Source of the DNA: Phaeobacter sp. CECT 5382
GTDB lineage: Bacteria; Pseudomonadota; Alphaproteobacteria; Rhodobacterales; Rhodobacteraceae
DNA length: 64,000 nt
Direction: 5' to 3'
Assembly: GCF_001457775.1 (NCBI RefSeq)
Contig: NZ_CYSG01000002.1
Location: 124,001-188,000 of the forward strand
Shown here in pieces: positions 16,740 to 24,806 of the stretch. The position numbers were made by a program, and so were the translations under genes. The number at the start of each line of letters is the position of its first letter. Positions within the stretch are counted from its first letter, which is position 1. The notes beneath the pieces are model-generated. The model saw only the letters and a list, made by a program, of their open reading frames with translations, was not told the origin of the DNA and ran no database searches.

Positions 16740-17126
16740 CTAGCTGCCGAGGCTGGCGCGCAGGATTTTCATGGAAGACTTATAGATTGCCAGTGCCCGG
16801 TCGTGCTGGCGCTTGACCTCAACCCCGTTGAGCATCTCTGTCTCGATCGAAACCGAGTTGTCATTGGGATCGGCACCGGCCGCAGAAGTGGTGACGGCCC
16901 AATCCATGTTGGAGCCGGACACACCATTCAGATGCGACCCTCGTGAGGCCACCATGTCGCCAGGCCTTGCACCAGCGGCAAAGACCTCTTTGAAAGGTTT
17001 GATGTCCTTGGCGTGATAGCCAGGGGTATCCGCATTCGCCATGTTCTCAGACACGAGCGCCTGGCGCTTCCCTGCATGGGTGGCCATGGAATATGCGATT
17101 TTAAAAACGTTCAGTTCCGTAAACAC
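16740..17126 (-). CDS. flgB: Proximal rod protein FlgB
   Basis: About 128 residues with the rod motif LVSENMANADTPGYHAKD and a C-terminal helix (VEVKRQHDRALAIYKSSMKI). I chose GTG at 17126 because GGGAG lies about 9 bases upstream and the protein then begins VFTELNVFKIAYSMA, the usual FlgB N-terminus. An upstream TTG at 17153 is in frame but less likely. First gene of the long minus-strand rod operon, divergent from fliI. Confidence 0.92.
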   Translation of the reverse strand: MFTELNVFKIAYSMATHAGKRQALVSENMANADTPGYHAKDIKPFKEVFAAGARPGDMVASRGSHLNGVSGSNMDWAVTTSAAGADPNDNSVSIETEMLNGVEVKRQHDRALAIYKSSMKILRASLGS

Positions 17127-17149
17127 CGGGGCTTCTCCCTCGATCAATT

Positions 17150-17164
17150 TCAATCAAGGCTTAA
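17150..17164. promoter_or_regulatory. CtrA-like motif between flgB and fliI
   Basis: TCAA-N7-TTAA on the plus strand (TTAA-N7-TTGA on the minus) lies in the 88-base divergent gap. It is one base from the CtrA consensus. Low information on its own, but it parallels the motif at 2199-2213. Confidence 0.3.
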
Positions 17165-17214
17165 CCCTGATTCCTTTAGAAATTGTTTCAGGAACTAATT
17201 GGAGGCCTCAGGTC

Positions 17215-18543
17215 ATGAAGGCAGAGCTGAAAGCTTTGACGGAACAAATCGCCGGGAAGAAACTGGCAACACAGATGGGCCGTGTAACCGGAATTTCAGG
17301 TGGCGAGATAGAGATATCGGGCCTGGACCGAGAGGCGCGCATCGGTGACCGTCTGGTTTTGAAACGTGGACCAGGAGATGAGCTTCATGGCGAGGTTCTA
17401 AAGATAGGGTCTAATAAAATCAGTATGTTGCCGGATCGTGCGCCAGACCGTGTGGCGATGGAGGATCGGGTTTTTCTGCATCCTGCACCAGATTTTGCAC
17501 CTGGCGACAACTGGGTTGGCCGGGTTATTGATCCGTTTGGAGAGCCCCTGGACGGCAAGCCAATGCTGCGGGGCGCAGAGGCGCGCGACTTGATGGCGCC
17601 GCCGCCGAAAGCGGCCGGCAGGCGCCATATGGGCGCGCGTCTTGGCACCGGGCTTTCGGTGCTCAACACGATTCTCCCCATCGTTCAGGGCCAGCGTATC
17701 GGTCTTTTTGCGGGCTCGGGCGTTGGTAAATCGACATTGTTGGCAAAATTGGCGCAACACATGGAGGCTGATGTGGTGGTCATGGCGCTGATTGGTGAAC
17801 GGGGCCGCGAAGTGAATCACTTTGTCGAAGAGGTTCTGGGCCCGGAAGGCATGAGCCGTGCCATCGTTGTTGCTGCGACATCGGATCAGTCTGCACTGGT
17901 GCGACGGCGCTGCGCCTGGTCAGCCATGACCATTGCCGAACATTTCCGCGACCAGGGCAAAAATGTGCTGTTCATGGCCGATTCGGTGACACGATTTGCC
18001 GAAGCGCATCGTGAAATTTCTGCGGCCTCAGGGGAGGCCCCGGCACTGCGCGGTTTTCCACCCTCTGTAACGCCATTGATCACCGGGTTGTGCGAACGGG
18101 CGGGGCCAGGTTCTGACGGGCAGGGTGACATCACTGCGGTCTTCAGCGTTCTTGTTGCGGGCTCTGACATGGACGAGCCGATTGCCGACATTCTGCGCGG
18201 GGTTCTGGATGGGCATATCGTGCTCAACCGTGAAATCGCCGAACGCGGCCGGTTCCCGGCGATTGATGTCTCGAGATCCGTTTCGCGAAGCCTGCCCGCA
18301 GCGGCTACAGCCGAGGAAAATGCGATGATTCTCGAGGTGCGCAAATTCCTCGGGTCATATGAGCAGTCCGAAGTGATGATCCGTGCAGGTCTTTATTCCG
18401 AAGGAAATGACGCTGTTCTGGACCAGGCCGTGAAGCTCTGGCCTGAGCTGGACAAGTTTTTTGGGAAAGAAGATCCGCAGGGTGTGGAGAACAGTTTCAG
18501 CCGCTTGCAGCTGATGCTGCGCCGCGCCACCAAGGGCAGATAG
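17215..18543 (+). CDS. fliI: Flagellum-specific export ATPase FliI
   Basis: 442 residues from ATG 17215, which has a GGAGG Shine-Dalgarno 9 bases upstream; a longer frame reads into flgB and is rejected. Walker A is GSGVGKST (residues 167-174). A Walker-B-like LFMADSVTRFAEAHRE and the FliI/YscN C-terminus are present. It is related to F1 beta and energises unfolding and release of export substrates at FlhA/FlhB. It stands alone on the plus strand, divergent from flgB and convergent with the flbT operon. Confidence 0.97.
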   Translation: MKAELKALTEQIAGKKLATQMGRVTGISGGEIEISGLDREARIGDRLVLKRGPGDELHGEVLKIGSNKISMLPDRAPDRVAMEDRVFLHPAPDFAPGDNWVGRVIDPFGEPLDGKPMLRGAEARDLMAPPPKAAGRRHMGARLGTGLSVLNTILPIVQGQRIGLFAGSGVGKSTLLAKLAQHMEADVVVMALIGERGREVNHFVEEVLGPEGMSRAIVVAATSDQSALVRRRCAWSAMTIAEHFRDQGKNVLFMADSVTRFAEAHREISAASGEAPALRGFPPSVTPLITGLCERAGPGSDGQGDITAVFSVLVAGSDMDEPIADILRGVLDGHIVLNREIAERGRFPAIDVSRSVSRSLPAAATAEENAMILEVRKFLGSYEQSEVMIRAGLYSEGNDAVLDQAVKLWPELDKFFGKEDPQGVENSFSRLQLMLRRATKGR

Positions 18544-18644
18544 GGCGGAATTTTTGCCAACTTTTGACCACTGGGTTTCCCAACCGCGCGCTGGTTGCCG
18601 ACAGGAGTGACCAGCGTGCCAAAACAATCGTGTCAACGTAAACG

Positions 18645-18668
18645 TGCCCAGACAAATGCGTCTGGGCA
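18645..18668. terminator. Hairpin downstream of fliI
   Basis: TGCCCAGAC and GTCTGGGCA form a perfect 9-bp stem with a 6-base loop, without a T run. It may add to the terminator just downstream. Confidence 0.4.
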
Positions 18669-18694
18669 AATATCCGAAGCCGCGAAAGAAAAAA

Positions 18695-18729
18695 GGCGCT
18701 TGCCGGGGAAACCGGCAGCGCCTCATTTT
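18695..18729. terminator. Bidirectional terminator between fliI and the flbT operon
   Basis: A GC-rich stem (GGCGCTTGCCGG with CCGGCAGCGCC, one bulge) is flanked by an A run on the left and a T run on the right, so it can terminate both converging transcripts. Confidence 0.85.
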
Positions 18730-18747
18730 TTGGATGGCAAAGGGATG

Positions 18748-19557
18748 CTACGCGCGCAGCAATGACAGCGCAGTTGCATTCGACGAATAGCTATTGCCGA
18801 TTGCTGCGACTTCGGCGCGCGCCAGATAGGTGATCGCCAGCTTGTCCATCTGTTCGGGGGTGTTCAGCGAGGTGAGATCCGCTGTTCCCAAATAGCGCTG
18901 TGCCGCTTCCTTGTAGACTTCGACCTGTTGATCAACGTCGATCAGGTTGAGATCTTCAGGCAGATTGAGCGTTACCTGCATCATGCTGGCAAGCTGAGGC
19001 TGGCCGATAATGTTGTACCACTGCGCATTGAGTGTTGGCCCTTCTTCATCGGCGTCTTCCGGCAGGATCACCTCTTGAAGTTCACGAAGCGCGTAGAGCG
19101 CGATCCGCATGTTTTCGTCCTGGTTGCCGACGGCAACCTCAAAGGACTGCAGCTGATTGTCGGTCACGATCTGCGCCATGGCGACAGGATCAGAAACAGT
19201 TTTTGTTTCACCAGCGCCAAAACCAAAGGCCTTGGCAAAATCGACCCAACGACTGTCATCCAGGCGCGAAGCCAGATTGTCGTCGGCAGTGGTGCCGTCT
19301 TCAAGAACCTTTTGGATCAGGGCCTTGTTGTCGATCTGATCTTCCAGGCCAAAGGCCCCCAAAGCGACCTCCAGCAGGCGGCGATCCTTGACGAGATCTT
19401 CGGCGGTTTCCACCGACCCAATATTTTCCGCGAAATAGTCGTTTTCACGTTTCAGCTGAGGGTCCTTTTTGAAGACATCCAGCTGTTCATCATAGGTCGA
19501 CTGCAGAAAGGTCCAGCCCGTGATGCCCGAGGAAAGGAGGATCGGTTCAAAGCTCAT
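18748..19557 (-). CDS. DUF1217-type flagellar protein
   Basis: 269 residues from ATG 19557, which overlaps the flbT stop. It is helical and soluble, with an N-terminus MSFEPILLSSGITGWTFLQS and repeated blocks of the form KALIQKVLEDG and ASRLDDSRWVDFAKAFGFG. These match DUF1217 proteins found in rhizobial and roseobacter flagellar loci. It is last in the fliC-flaF-flbT line. The C-terminal SNATALSLLRA recalls rod/flagellin ends, so a secreted axial or chaperone role is conceivable but unproven. Confidence 0.75.
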   Translation of the reverse strand: MSFEPILLSSGITGWTFLQSTYDEQLDVFKKDPQLKRENDYFAENIGSVETAEDLVKDRRLLEVALGAFGLEDQIDNKALIQKVLEDGTTADDNLASRLDDSRWVDFAKAFGFGAGETKTVSDPVAMAQIVTDNQLQSFEVAVGNQDENMRIALYALRELQEVILPEDADEEGPTLNAQWYNIIGQPQLASMMQVTLNLPEDLNLIDVDQQVEVYKEAAQRYLGTADLTSLNTPEQMDKLAITYLARAEVAAIGNSYSSNATALSLLRA

Positions 19558-19958
19558 GACGGACGAATCGCCATAAGGCGCTCCTCTCTGGGCAGCAAGG
19601 TGCGCAGAGCCTTGAGACAACGATAATGATTGTCAGCGAGCAGCGCCTCGGTGGCCTCGGCCAGGCTGGCGCGGCTGTCAGGATCGACAAAGACCTGGCT
19701 CAGCTCTTCGATGCGACGCAGCATCGGCAGGCGGTCTTCGTCGGGATTGCTGTCACCGGTCAGGATAAGCTGCGCGGCATAGCAGACACGGCGTACGGGT
19801 GTATTTGCATCTTCGGGATGGATTGCATCACGAAGACGCAGGATATTGGCATCTGGGGTCACGATGGACAGTCGGCTGCGACGATCCCCGTTTTCAATGA
19901 CGGCGCCATTGACCAGGACACGCTCTTTTGGGGCAAGTTTCAGAACCAGTCCACTCAT
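19554..19958 (-). CDS. flbT: Flagellin synthesis repressor FlbT
   Basis: About 134 residues starting MSGLVLKLAPKERVLVNGAV, with the family block RSRLSIVTPDANILRLRDAI and a helical C-terminus. FlbT binds flagellin mRNA in Caulobacter and lowers its stability until hooks are complete. An in-frame GTG at 19964, overlapping the flaF stop, is an alternative start and would be translationally coupled. Confidence 0.93.
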   Translation of the reverse strand: MSGLVLKLAPKERVLVNGAVIENGDRRSRLSIVTPDANILRLRDAIHPEDANTPVRRVCYAAQLILTGDSNPDEDRLPMLRRIEELSQVFVDPDSRASLAEATEALLADNHYRCLKALRTLLPREERLMAIRPS

Positions 19959-19960
19959 AT

Positions 19961-20332
19961 TCACGATGCTCCGCTGCGAAGGCCACGCATGATGGCCGTG
20001 TTGATTTCGACCAGAGGTCTGATGTTTGCTTTGCGCGACATCACCTTGCTGGTGTGTTCTTTCGTGAATGCGGCGAGTGAAATGATGCTTTCTTTCAGAT
20101 CCATCGGCAGCTCATTGCTTTCGTTGGCAGCATCTGTAGCAAAGAGGATCCAGAGTTTTCGATTGTCGCTCAGGGCTTTGACCATCGTCTTAAAGTCATA
20201 GGGGCGCTGTTTAGCTGCAGCCAACATCTGGTGTGTAATACGGGCGACCGCTTCAAATTCCAGATCTTTATGGGTGCGTGTCGGGGCCTTTGCCGCCGAA
20301 TAGGCGCTCTTCGCCTTCAGAAGGGCATTCAC
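19961..20332 (-). CDS. flaF: Flagellin regulator FlaF
   Basis: 123 residues, helical, with the FlaF pattern (ARITHQMLAAAKQRPYDFKT and LWILFATDAANESNELPMDL). The start is GTG at 20332. FlaF promotes flagellin synthesis or secretion and opposes FlbT. It follows fliC after a strong hairpin, so part of its expression likely comes from read-through. Confidence 0.92.
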   Translation of the reverse strand: MNALLKAKSAYSAAKAPTRTHKDLEFEAVARITHQMLAAAKQRPYDFKTMVKALSDNRKLWILFATDAANESNELPMDLKESIISLAAFTKEHTSKVMSRKANIRPLVEINTAIMRGLRSGAS

Positions 20333-20381
20333 GTGTTTTCCTAACGTATTATTATTCTTCAGATTCTCTGAGGAGGCGATG

Positions 20382-20406
20382 CTGGGGCGCTACGAGAGCG
20401 CCCCAG
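20382..20406 (-). terminator. Hairpin between flagellin and flaF
   Basis: CTGGGGCGCT and AGCGCCCCAG form a perfect 10-bp stem with a 5-base loop, 10 bases after the flagellin stop. It lacks a T run, so it may act as 3' stabiliser or partial terminator for the abundant fliC mRNA. Confidence 0.7.
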
Positions 20407-20416
20407 ATCAAAGGTC

Positions 20417-21265
20417 TTAACGGAACAGCTGCTGCAGAGTTTCCGGCGCCGAGTTGGCGATGGAGAGCGACTGAACAGCAAGCTGCTGCTGAGTCTGCAG
20501 GGCTTTCAGTCGAGCAGATGCTTCTTCCATGTTGGCGTCGGTCATCGCAGAAACACCCAGTTTCATCGCATCGGTCAGTTTCGATACGAATTCACCCTGG
20601 TCTTCCAGACGCGAGGCGTCCGCACCCAGCTGAGCAGCACCGGCGATCGCGGTGGTCAGGAAGGCTTCGATGTCAGCCAGCGCGGAAGTCGCAGTTGCGG
20701 CGTCCGTGATGGTGGTCAGCGATGTGGCCAGGTCGATGTTGTCTTTGAAGTTGACAGTTGCGACGGTGATTTCGGACGCAGTTGGCGTGCCGGAAGGACC
20801 AACACGGTCAAGCGATGCAAGAACACCCAGGCTGGTCGCACCAGCGCCATCGACGTCATCTGTCAGCAGGTTCGCACCGTTAAACTGCGACGCAGAGATG
20901 ATGCTTTCGATCTGTTCTGCCTTCTTGGCCATATCGGCTTCGATGGTGTCGTGATCAACGTTTTCCGACTGAGCGGAAACCGCCAGCTGCTTCATTTCTT
21001 TCAGAACGTCAACGATTTGTTCCGCACCAGCAGAAGCAACAGCAACGGTCGCTTCACCAACGTCCAGGGCTTCCTGAATGGCGGTGAAACCGGCGATGTC
21101 GGATTCCATGGTTTTGGAAATCGCCCAAACAGCGGCGTTGTCTTTGGCGTTGCCGACTTTTTTACCGGTCGACACTTCGTTCTGGGTCATTTCCAGGTCG
21201 TTGTTCACCGAAGACAGAGTCTGGAGAGCAACCATTGCACCACTGTTAGTCAGAATACTGGTCAT
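20417..21265 (-). CDS. fliC: Flagellin
   Basis: 282 residues from ATG 21265, which has AAAGGAAT upstream. It has the conserved N-terminal D0/D1 helices (TLSSVNNDLEMTQNEVSTGK; NAAVWAISKTMESDIAGF) and C-terminal D1/D0 (QQLAVQSLSIANSAPETLQQ). The middle is short, so this is a compact filament protein without bulky surface domains, as in other Rhodobacterales. It heads a minus-strand line fliC-flaF-flbT-DUF1217. Confidence 0.96.
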   Translation of the reverse strand: MTSILTNSGAMVALQTLSSVNNDLEMTQNEVSTGKKVGNAKDNAAVWAISKTMESDIAGFTAIQEALDVGEATVAVASAGAEQIVDVLKEMKQLAVSAQSENVDHDTIEADMAKKAEQIESIISASQFNGANLLTDDVDGAGATSLGVLASLDRVGPSGTPTASEITVATVNFKDNIDLATSLTTITDAATATSALADIEAFLTTAIAGAAQLGADASRLEDQGEFVSKLTDAMKLGVSAMTDANMEEASARLKALQTQQQLAVQSLSIANSAPETLQQLFR

Positions 21266-21419
21266 AGCGTTTATTCCTTTAGCGTATGAGACACTTTGGT
21301 CTCTAGATTTTCCCTGCCCCGAAGGGCGATCCGTGGCGTCTTTCTGACAGTGCGTTCCACCTGTTGGCTTTCGCGCCACCTCATTGATGAGATGCAAGGA
21401 GACATTGCGGCTAAAGTTG

Positions 21420-21456
21420 CTAAGGGAATGCTAATGGTGGAGATTACATTCCTTAG
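21420..21456. promoter_or_regulatory. Inverted repeat upstream of flagellin
   Basis: CTAAGGGAATG and CATTCCTTAG face each other across 16 bases, about 155 bases before the flagellin start. Arms match except for one extra G. It could be an operator or upstream activator site. Confidence 0.45.
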
Positions 21457-21504
21457 AATTTTCGCTAAATCCTGATGGGCTTAGCGGTCAGCAAGCCAGG
21501 AGGC

Positions 21505-21864
21505 CTAGCTGCGCTTTTCCAGACGTTGACCCATGACGGTACCATAGCGGGATTTGCGACCGGACCGGTCATAGACATCAAGGCCCTTTTTTACGCGGCG
21601 CAGCTCGGCCATACGATTGGCGACACTGCGAATGCCTTCCATCGCACTGTTCAGCAGTTCCTGATTGCGTGAAACTTTGCTCTGCACCTGGTTGAGCGCA
21701 TCGCGTTCCAGTTCACCGATCGCGTTGAGCTTCTCCATGACGGCTTCTTTTCTGCCAAGGAGGGCGTCGATCTGTTTCAACTCTCCGCGTACCAGAGCGC
21801 TGCGTTCCAGGTCGAGGATCTCATCCAGTTCATCAATGAGGTGTTGTGGGGTCTGATTAGTCAT
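21505..21864 (-). CDS. FlgN-like flagellar chaperone
   Basis: 119 residues, almost all helical (LIDELDEILDLERSALVRGE; DALNQVQSKVSRNQELLNSA). Size and pattern fit FlgN-type chaperones for hook-filament junction proteins. Its start overlaps the end of the rod-binding-protein gene by 8 bases. FlgK and FlgL, its expected clients, are not encoded here. Confidence 0.65.
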   Translation of the reverse strand: MTNQTPQHLIDELDEILDLERSALVRGELKQIDALLGRKEAVMEKLNAIGELERDALNQVQSKVSRNQELLNSAMEGIRSVANRMAELRRVKKGLDVYDRSGRKSRYGTVMGQRLEKRS

Positions 21865-22153
21865 TTGGGGACTCCTTCAGGGCTTGATAGATTGATTCGG
21901 CGAGGCCAATGCCGCCTGCTTCGGTCATTTCTTCGGCCTGGGCGCGAATGAGAAAACTGCTGAATTGCTCTTCTCCGGCACCGCCGCCGCCAAGGCCTTC
22001 GCGGCTTTTGCCAAGGCCAGCAGATTTCAGCATTTCCGTTAGAAACGAGGCTTCTAATTGCTTTGCAGCATCGCGCAACGGATCAACCTCCACCGCCCGC
22101 AGGGGCGTCGTCGCGGAGAATGTCGCTGGTGAAACTGTCGTTAGATTGGGCAT
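21857..22153 (-). CDS. Rod-binding protein (FlgJ N-terminal type)
   Basis: 98 residues matching the FlgJ N-terminal rod-cap domain (LRDAAKQLEASFLTEMLKSA and GIGLAESIYQALK). The muramidase domain found in enterobacterial FlgJ is absent, as usual in Alphaproteobacteria. It probably caps the growing rod; a separate enzyme must open the peptidoglycan. Confidence 0.85.
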   Translation of the reverse strand: MPNLTTVSPATFSATTPLRAVEVDPLRDAAKQLEASFLTEMLKSAGLGKSREGLGGGGAGEEQFSSFLIRAQAEEMTEAGGIGLAESIYQALKESPND

Positions 22154-22215
22154 CCTGCACCTCTCTTCAGTTACATCTTCGATTTGCTTCTATTTTTTGG
22201 AGATTGCATCAGGAT

Positions 22216-22236
22216 CGGTTAAAATTACCGTAACCG
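22216..22236. promoter_or_regulatory. Palindrome in flgJ/fliK divergent promoter
   Basis: CGGTTA-N9-TAACCG, with an embedded TTAA-N7-GTAA that is one base off the CtrA pattern. It lies between the divergent rod-binding and fliK genes. Confidence 0.4.
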
Positions 22237-22283
22237 CTTTGCGCTAGAGCTGAGGGTATCGAGATAGAACGTCTGGAAACCTA

Positions 22284-24125
22284 ATGCTTACAAATGTACT
22301 TTTTGGTCAGGTGCTTTCCGTCACAAATGACCCGGCACCGTCAAAGGCTGCTGACAGCTCTACACGGCAGCATGGCAAAAGCTTTTCCGATCATTTGGAT
22401 GGGCAAAGAGACAGGGCCGATACCAGGGACAGGACCGATACAAAGGTCACAAGTCCAGAGTCGGCCAGTCAAAACACCAGTGATTCCAAGGCGTCCGAAG
22501 CGTCAGAAACTGATTCTCCTCAGGCTGCGGCCAAGGATAGTGAGTTGCACGAAAGTGGGTCCGCCGGGGGCCAGGAACGCGCCACCGATTCCAATCCAGC
22601 TGACGCGGGCAGCGAGGATGCCAATCCTGACCAGTCTGATGCATTGGCCGGAGATGTTGCAGATGATTCGGATACGCATGCAGACGATCTGACAGCAGAT
22701 ACCGTTGATTTGGCGGAACAGCCCGAAGCTACAGCAGTACAAGCACCTGATGCGAAGGTCGCGGAGAGTCGGCAGCGCGATGTCACCACGGTTTCTTCGA
22801 TCACTCCAAAAGCCTCCTCGTCTGTGGCTGCAGCGGGTGGCGGCACGGGTGATTCCGCAGCAAATGGAAATTCAATTGCCATCGACGCTGACACAAACAG
22901 CACGGTAGCCTCGTCAGAGACCAGTGGTGGGAGCCAGGCAGAACTGCCAAAGGGAACTGCTGGTGAAACGGCTGTCGTCGAGGCGCTGCGTCGTCAGGCC
23001 GAGACAGCCAAGGCAACGGTACCCCCACAGACGTCAGAGGTGAAAACCACAGGTCAGACCGCTGTTCCGCTGATGCAGCAGACTGAAACACAAAAACTAG
23101 CCGATGCACAAGAAACCGGCACACGTTTTGCCGGGCTACAGGACGGCGCAACACAGTCGGCGCCTGCCTCAGATACTCCTAAAACTGCCAGTACGCGCCC
23201 TTCGGGTGATATGCCCCCGCAGAAGCCGACCGGAGCTTTCTCCGCAGCATCGGCTGAGGTGGCAGAGACCGATCCTACGGCTCTGGGCGAAGGCGGAGCC
23301 GCAGTTGAAGAGGGTGAAATCACTCGCCTTGTCGGTGACGCCAGCCGGGGTGCCGGATCAGCATCCCAGGCCGCCGCGACCGTCGCGGGGCAAGCTGCTG
23401 GTGCCGCCGTGACCAATAGCAATGAGCCTGGACGACGTGCGCAAGCGCGCGCGGCTGAAAGCCGTGAGGCTTCTCTGACGGGTACTGCTGAGACTGAAAA
23501 TGCAACAACACGCACCACGACGCCCACGACGCCTCAGGTGAGTGCGGTACAGCAGGCATTTGCCGCTCAGGCGCTGGCTGGTGAACAGGCAGGATCGGGC
23601 GCCCAGAGTGATGCTTCTGTCCTGTCAGGAGAACCAGGCCCGGACATGCCAGGTCTGTCGCAATTGCTGACCGAGGCCGTTCTGCAGCCTGGCACAACGC
23701 ATCGTCCTGAAACGCCGCGCATGGTGGCCGTACAACTGGCCGGGGCCTTTGCGGCCAAAGGAGAGCGCAACGTGGATGTTGCCCTGAACCCCGAAGAACT
23801 GGGCCGGGTAAAAATGCGGGTGACAACCAGTGAGGCGGGAATCACCGTGGTCATCCAAACGGAACGCCCGGAAACGGGAGATCTGATGCGGCGTCATATC
23901 AATGAATTGGCGGATGAATTCCGCAAGATGGGTTTTGAAGATATCTCGTTTGAATTCAGCGGTGGTCAGACTTCTGGCGGCCAGAGTGAAGGCGACGGCG
24001 AGGCTGGATCCGGAAAGGATCGGGGTCTGTCCGGAAAATCAGATGACATGGCGGCCGCCGAGGTCGCAGATACGGCAATTCAGCATCTCCGGCTTGGCGC
24101 CTCGGGTGTGGACATGAGGGTTTAA
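22284..24125 (+). CDS. fliK: Flagellar hook-length control protein FliK
   Basis: 613 residues. Residues 1-480 are low-complexity and rich in Ala, Ser, Thr, Asp and Glu. The C-terminal domain is the FliK core (VDVALNPEELGRVKMRVTTS then VVIQTERPETGDLMRRHINE). FliK measures the hook and triggers the FlhB switch. The long disordered N-terminus is the ruler; its length sets hook length. flgD follows after 3 bases. Confidence 0.92.
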   Translation: MLTNVLFGQVLSVTNDPAPSKAADSSTRQHGKSFSDHLDGQRDRADTRDRTDTKVTSPESASQNTSDSKASEASETDSPQAAAKDSELHESGSAGGQERATDSNPADAGSEDANPDQSDALAGDVADDSDTHADDLTADTVDLAEQPEATAVQAPDAKVAESRQRDVTTVSSITPKASSSVAAAGGGTGDSAANGNSIAIDADTNSTVASSETSGGSQAELPKGTAGETAVVEALRRQAETAKATVPPQTSEVKTTGQTAVPLMQQTETQKLADAQETGTRFAGLQDGATQSAPASDTPKTASTRPSGDMPPQKPTGAFSAASAEVAETDPTALGEGGAAVEEGEITRLVGDASRGAGSASQAAATVAGQAAGAAVTNSNEPGRRAQARAAESREASLTGTAETENATTRTTTPTTPQVSAVQQAFAAQALAGEQAGSGAQSDASVLSGEPGPDMPGLSQLLTEAVLQPGTTHRPETPRMVAVQLAGAFAAKGERNVDVALNPEELGRVKMRVTTSEAGITVVIQTERPETGDLMRRHINELADEFRKMGFEDISFEFSGGQTSGGQSEGDGEAGSGKDRGLSGKSDDMAAAEVADTAIQHLRLGASGVDMRV

Positions 24126-24128
24126 AAC

Positions 24129-24806
24129 ATGACGACCGAAGTATCCCAATTCAGCAATGCTGGTGCCGCGTCGAGTTCCGGCTCCTCGGGGAGTACCAAC
24201 CTGACCTCGGACTTTGATACCTTTATCCAGCTACTGACAGCCCAGGCAAAGTATCAAGACCCGACCGAGCCGATGGACAACACGGAATACGCCTCTCAGC
24301 TGGCGGAATTCTCGATGGTGGAACAGCAGGTGCTGACCAATGACAACCTGAGTGTCGTGCATCAGCAACTGGGGCTGGGTAACATGGCATCGCTCACAGG
24401 CTGGGTCGGTATGGAAGTCCGCGCGGCAGCTGCAGCGCAGTTTGATGGCACCAATCCTGTTAATGTGGCACCTAACCCTGCGGCAGCGGCGGATGATGTC
24501 ACGCTTGTTGTCAAAGATGACGACGGAAAAGAGGTGAACCGCATCACGCTGCCTGTTTCTGCAGAACCCTATGATTGGGATGGCACCGATTTCTCTGGTG
24601 ATACTGTAGCGGCCGGGGCGTATAGTTTTGTGGTTGAAAGCAAGAAAGACGGAGAGGTCATTCTGTCTGAAACCGCTGAAGTCTACACCGAGGTTCGCGA
24701 AACTCAGATGCAGGGTAGCGATGTGGTCTTGATCACCGAGACCGGCACTGCGATCTTGGCGACCAGCGTGACGGCGCTGCGCGATCCCAACGAAGAGGTG
24801 GTTTGA
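24129..24806 (+). CDS. flgD: Hook cap protein FlgD
   Basis: 225 residues. N-terminal motif DFDTFIQLLTAQAKYQDPTE plus ASQLAEFSMVEQQV is diagnostic of FlgD; a FlgD Ig-like/tudor region follows (VVKDDDGKEVNRITLPVS). It caps the growing hook and is exported without cleavage. Its stop lies within the start region of the following kinase-like gene. Confidence 0.96.
   Translation: MTTEVSQFSNAGAASSSGSSGSTNLTSDFDTFIQLLTAQAKYQDPTEPMDNTEYASQLAEFSMVEQQVLTNDNLSVVHQQLGLGNMASLTGWVGMEVRAAAAAQFDGTNPVNVAPNPAAAADDVTLVVKDDDGKEVNRITLPVSAEPYDWDGTDFSGDTVAAGAYSFVVESKKDGEVILSETAEVYTEVRETQMQGSDVVLITETGTAILATSVTALRDPNEEVV

Noticed and set aside
17041-17214. N-terminal extension of FliI
   Set aside because: This segment lies antisense to flgB and crosses the promoter gap; the GGAGG-preceded ATG at 17215 gives normal FliI length.
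22284-23700. Low-complexity FliK N-terminus as a sign of a frameshift or foreign insertion
   Set aside because: Long Ala/Ser/Thr/Asp-rich regions are normal in FliK, and the frame is continuous to the conserved C-terminus.
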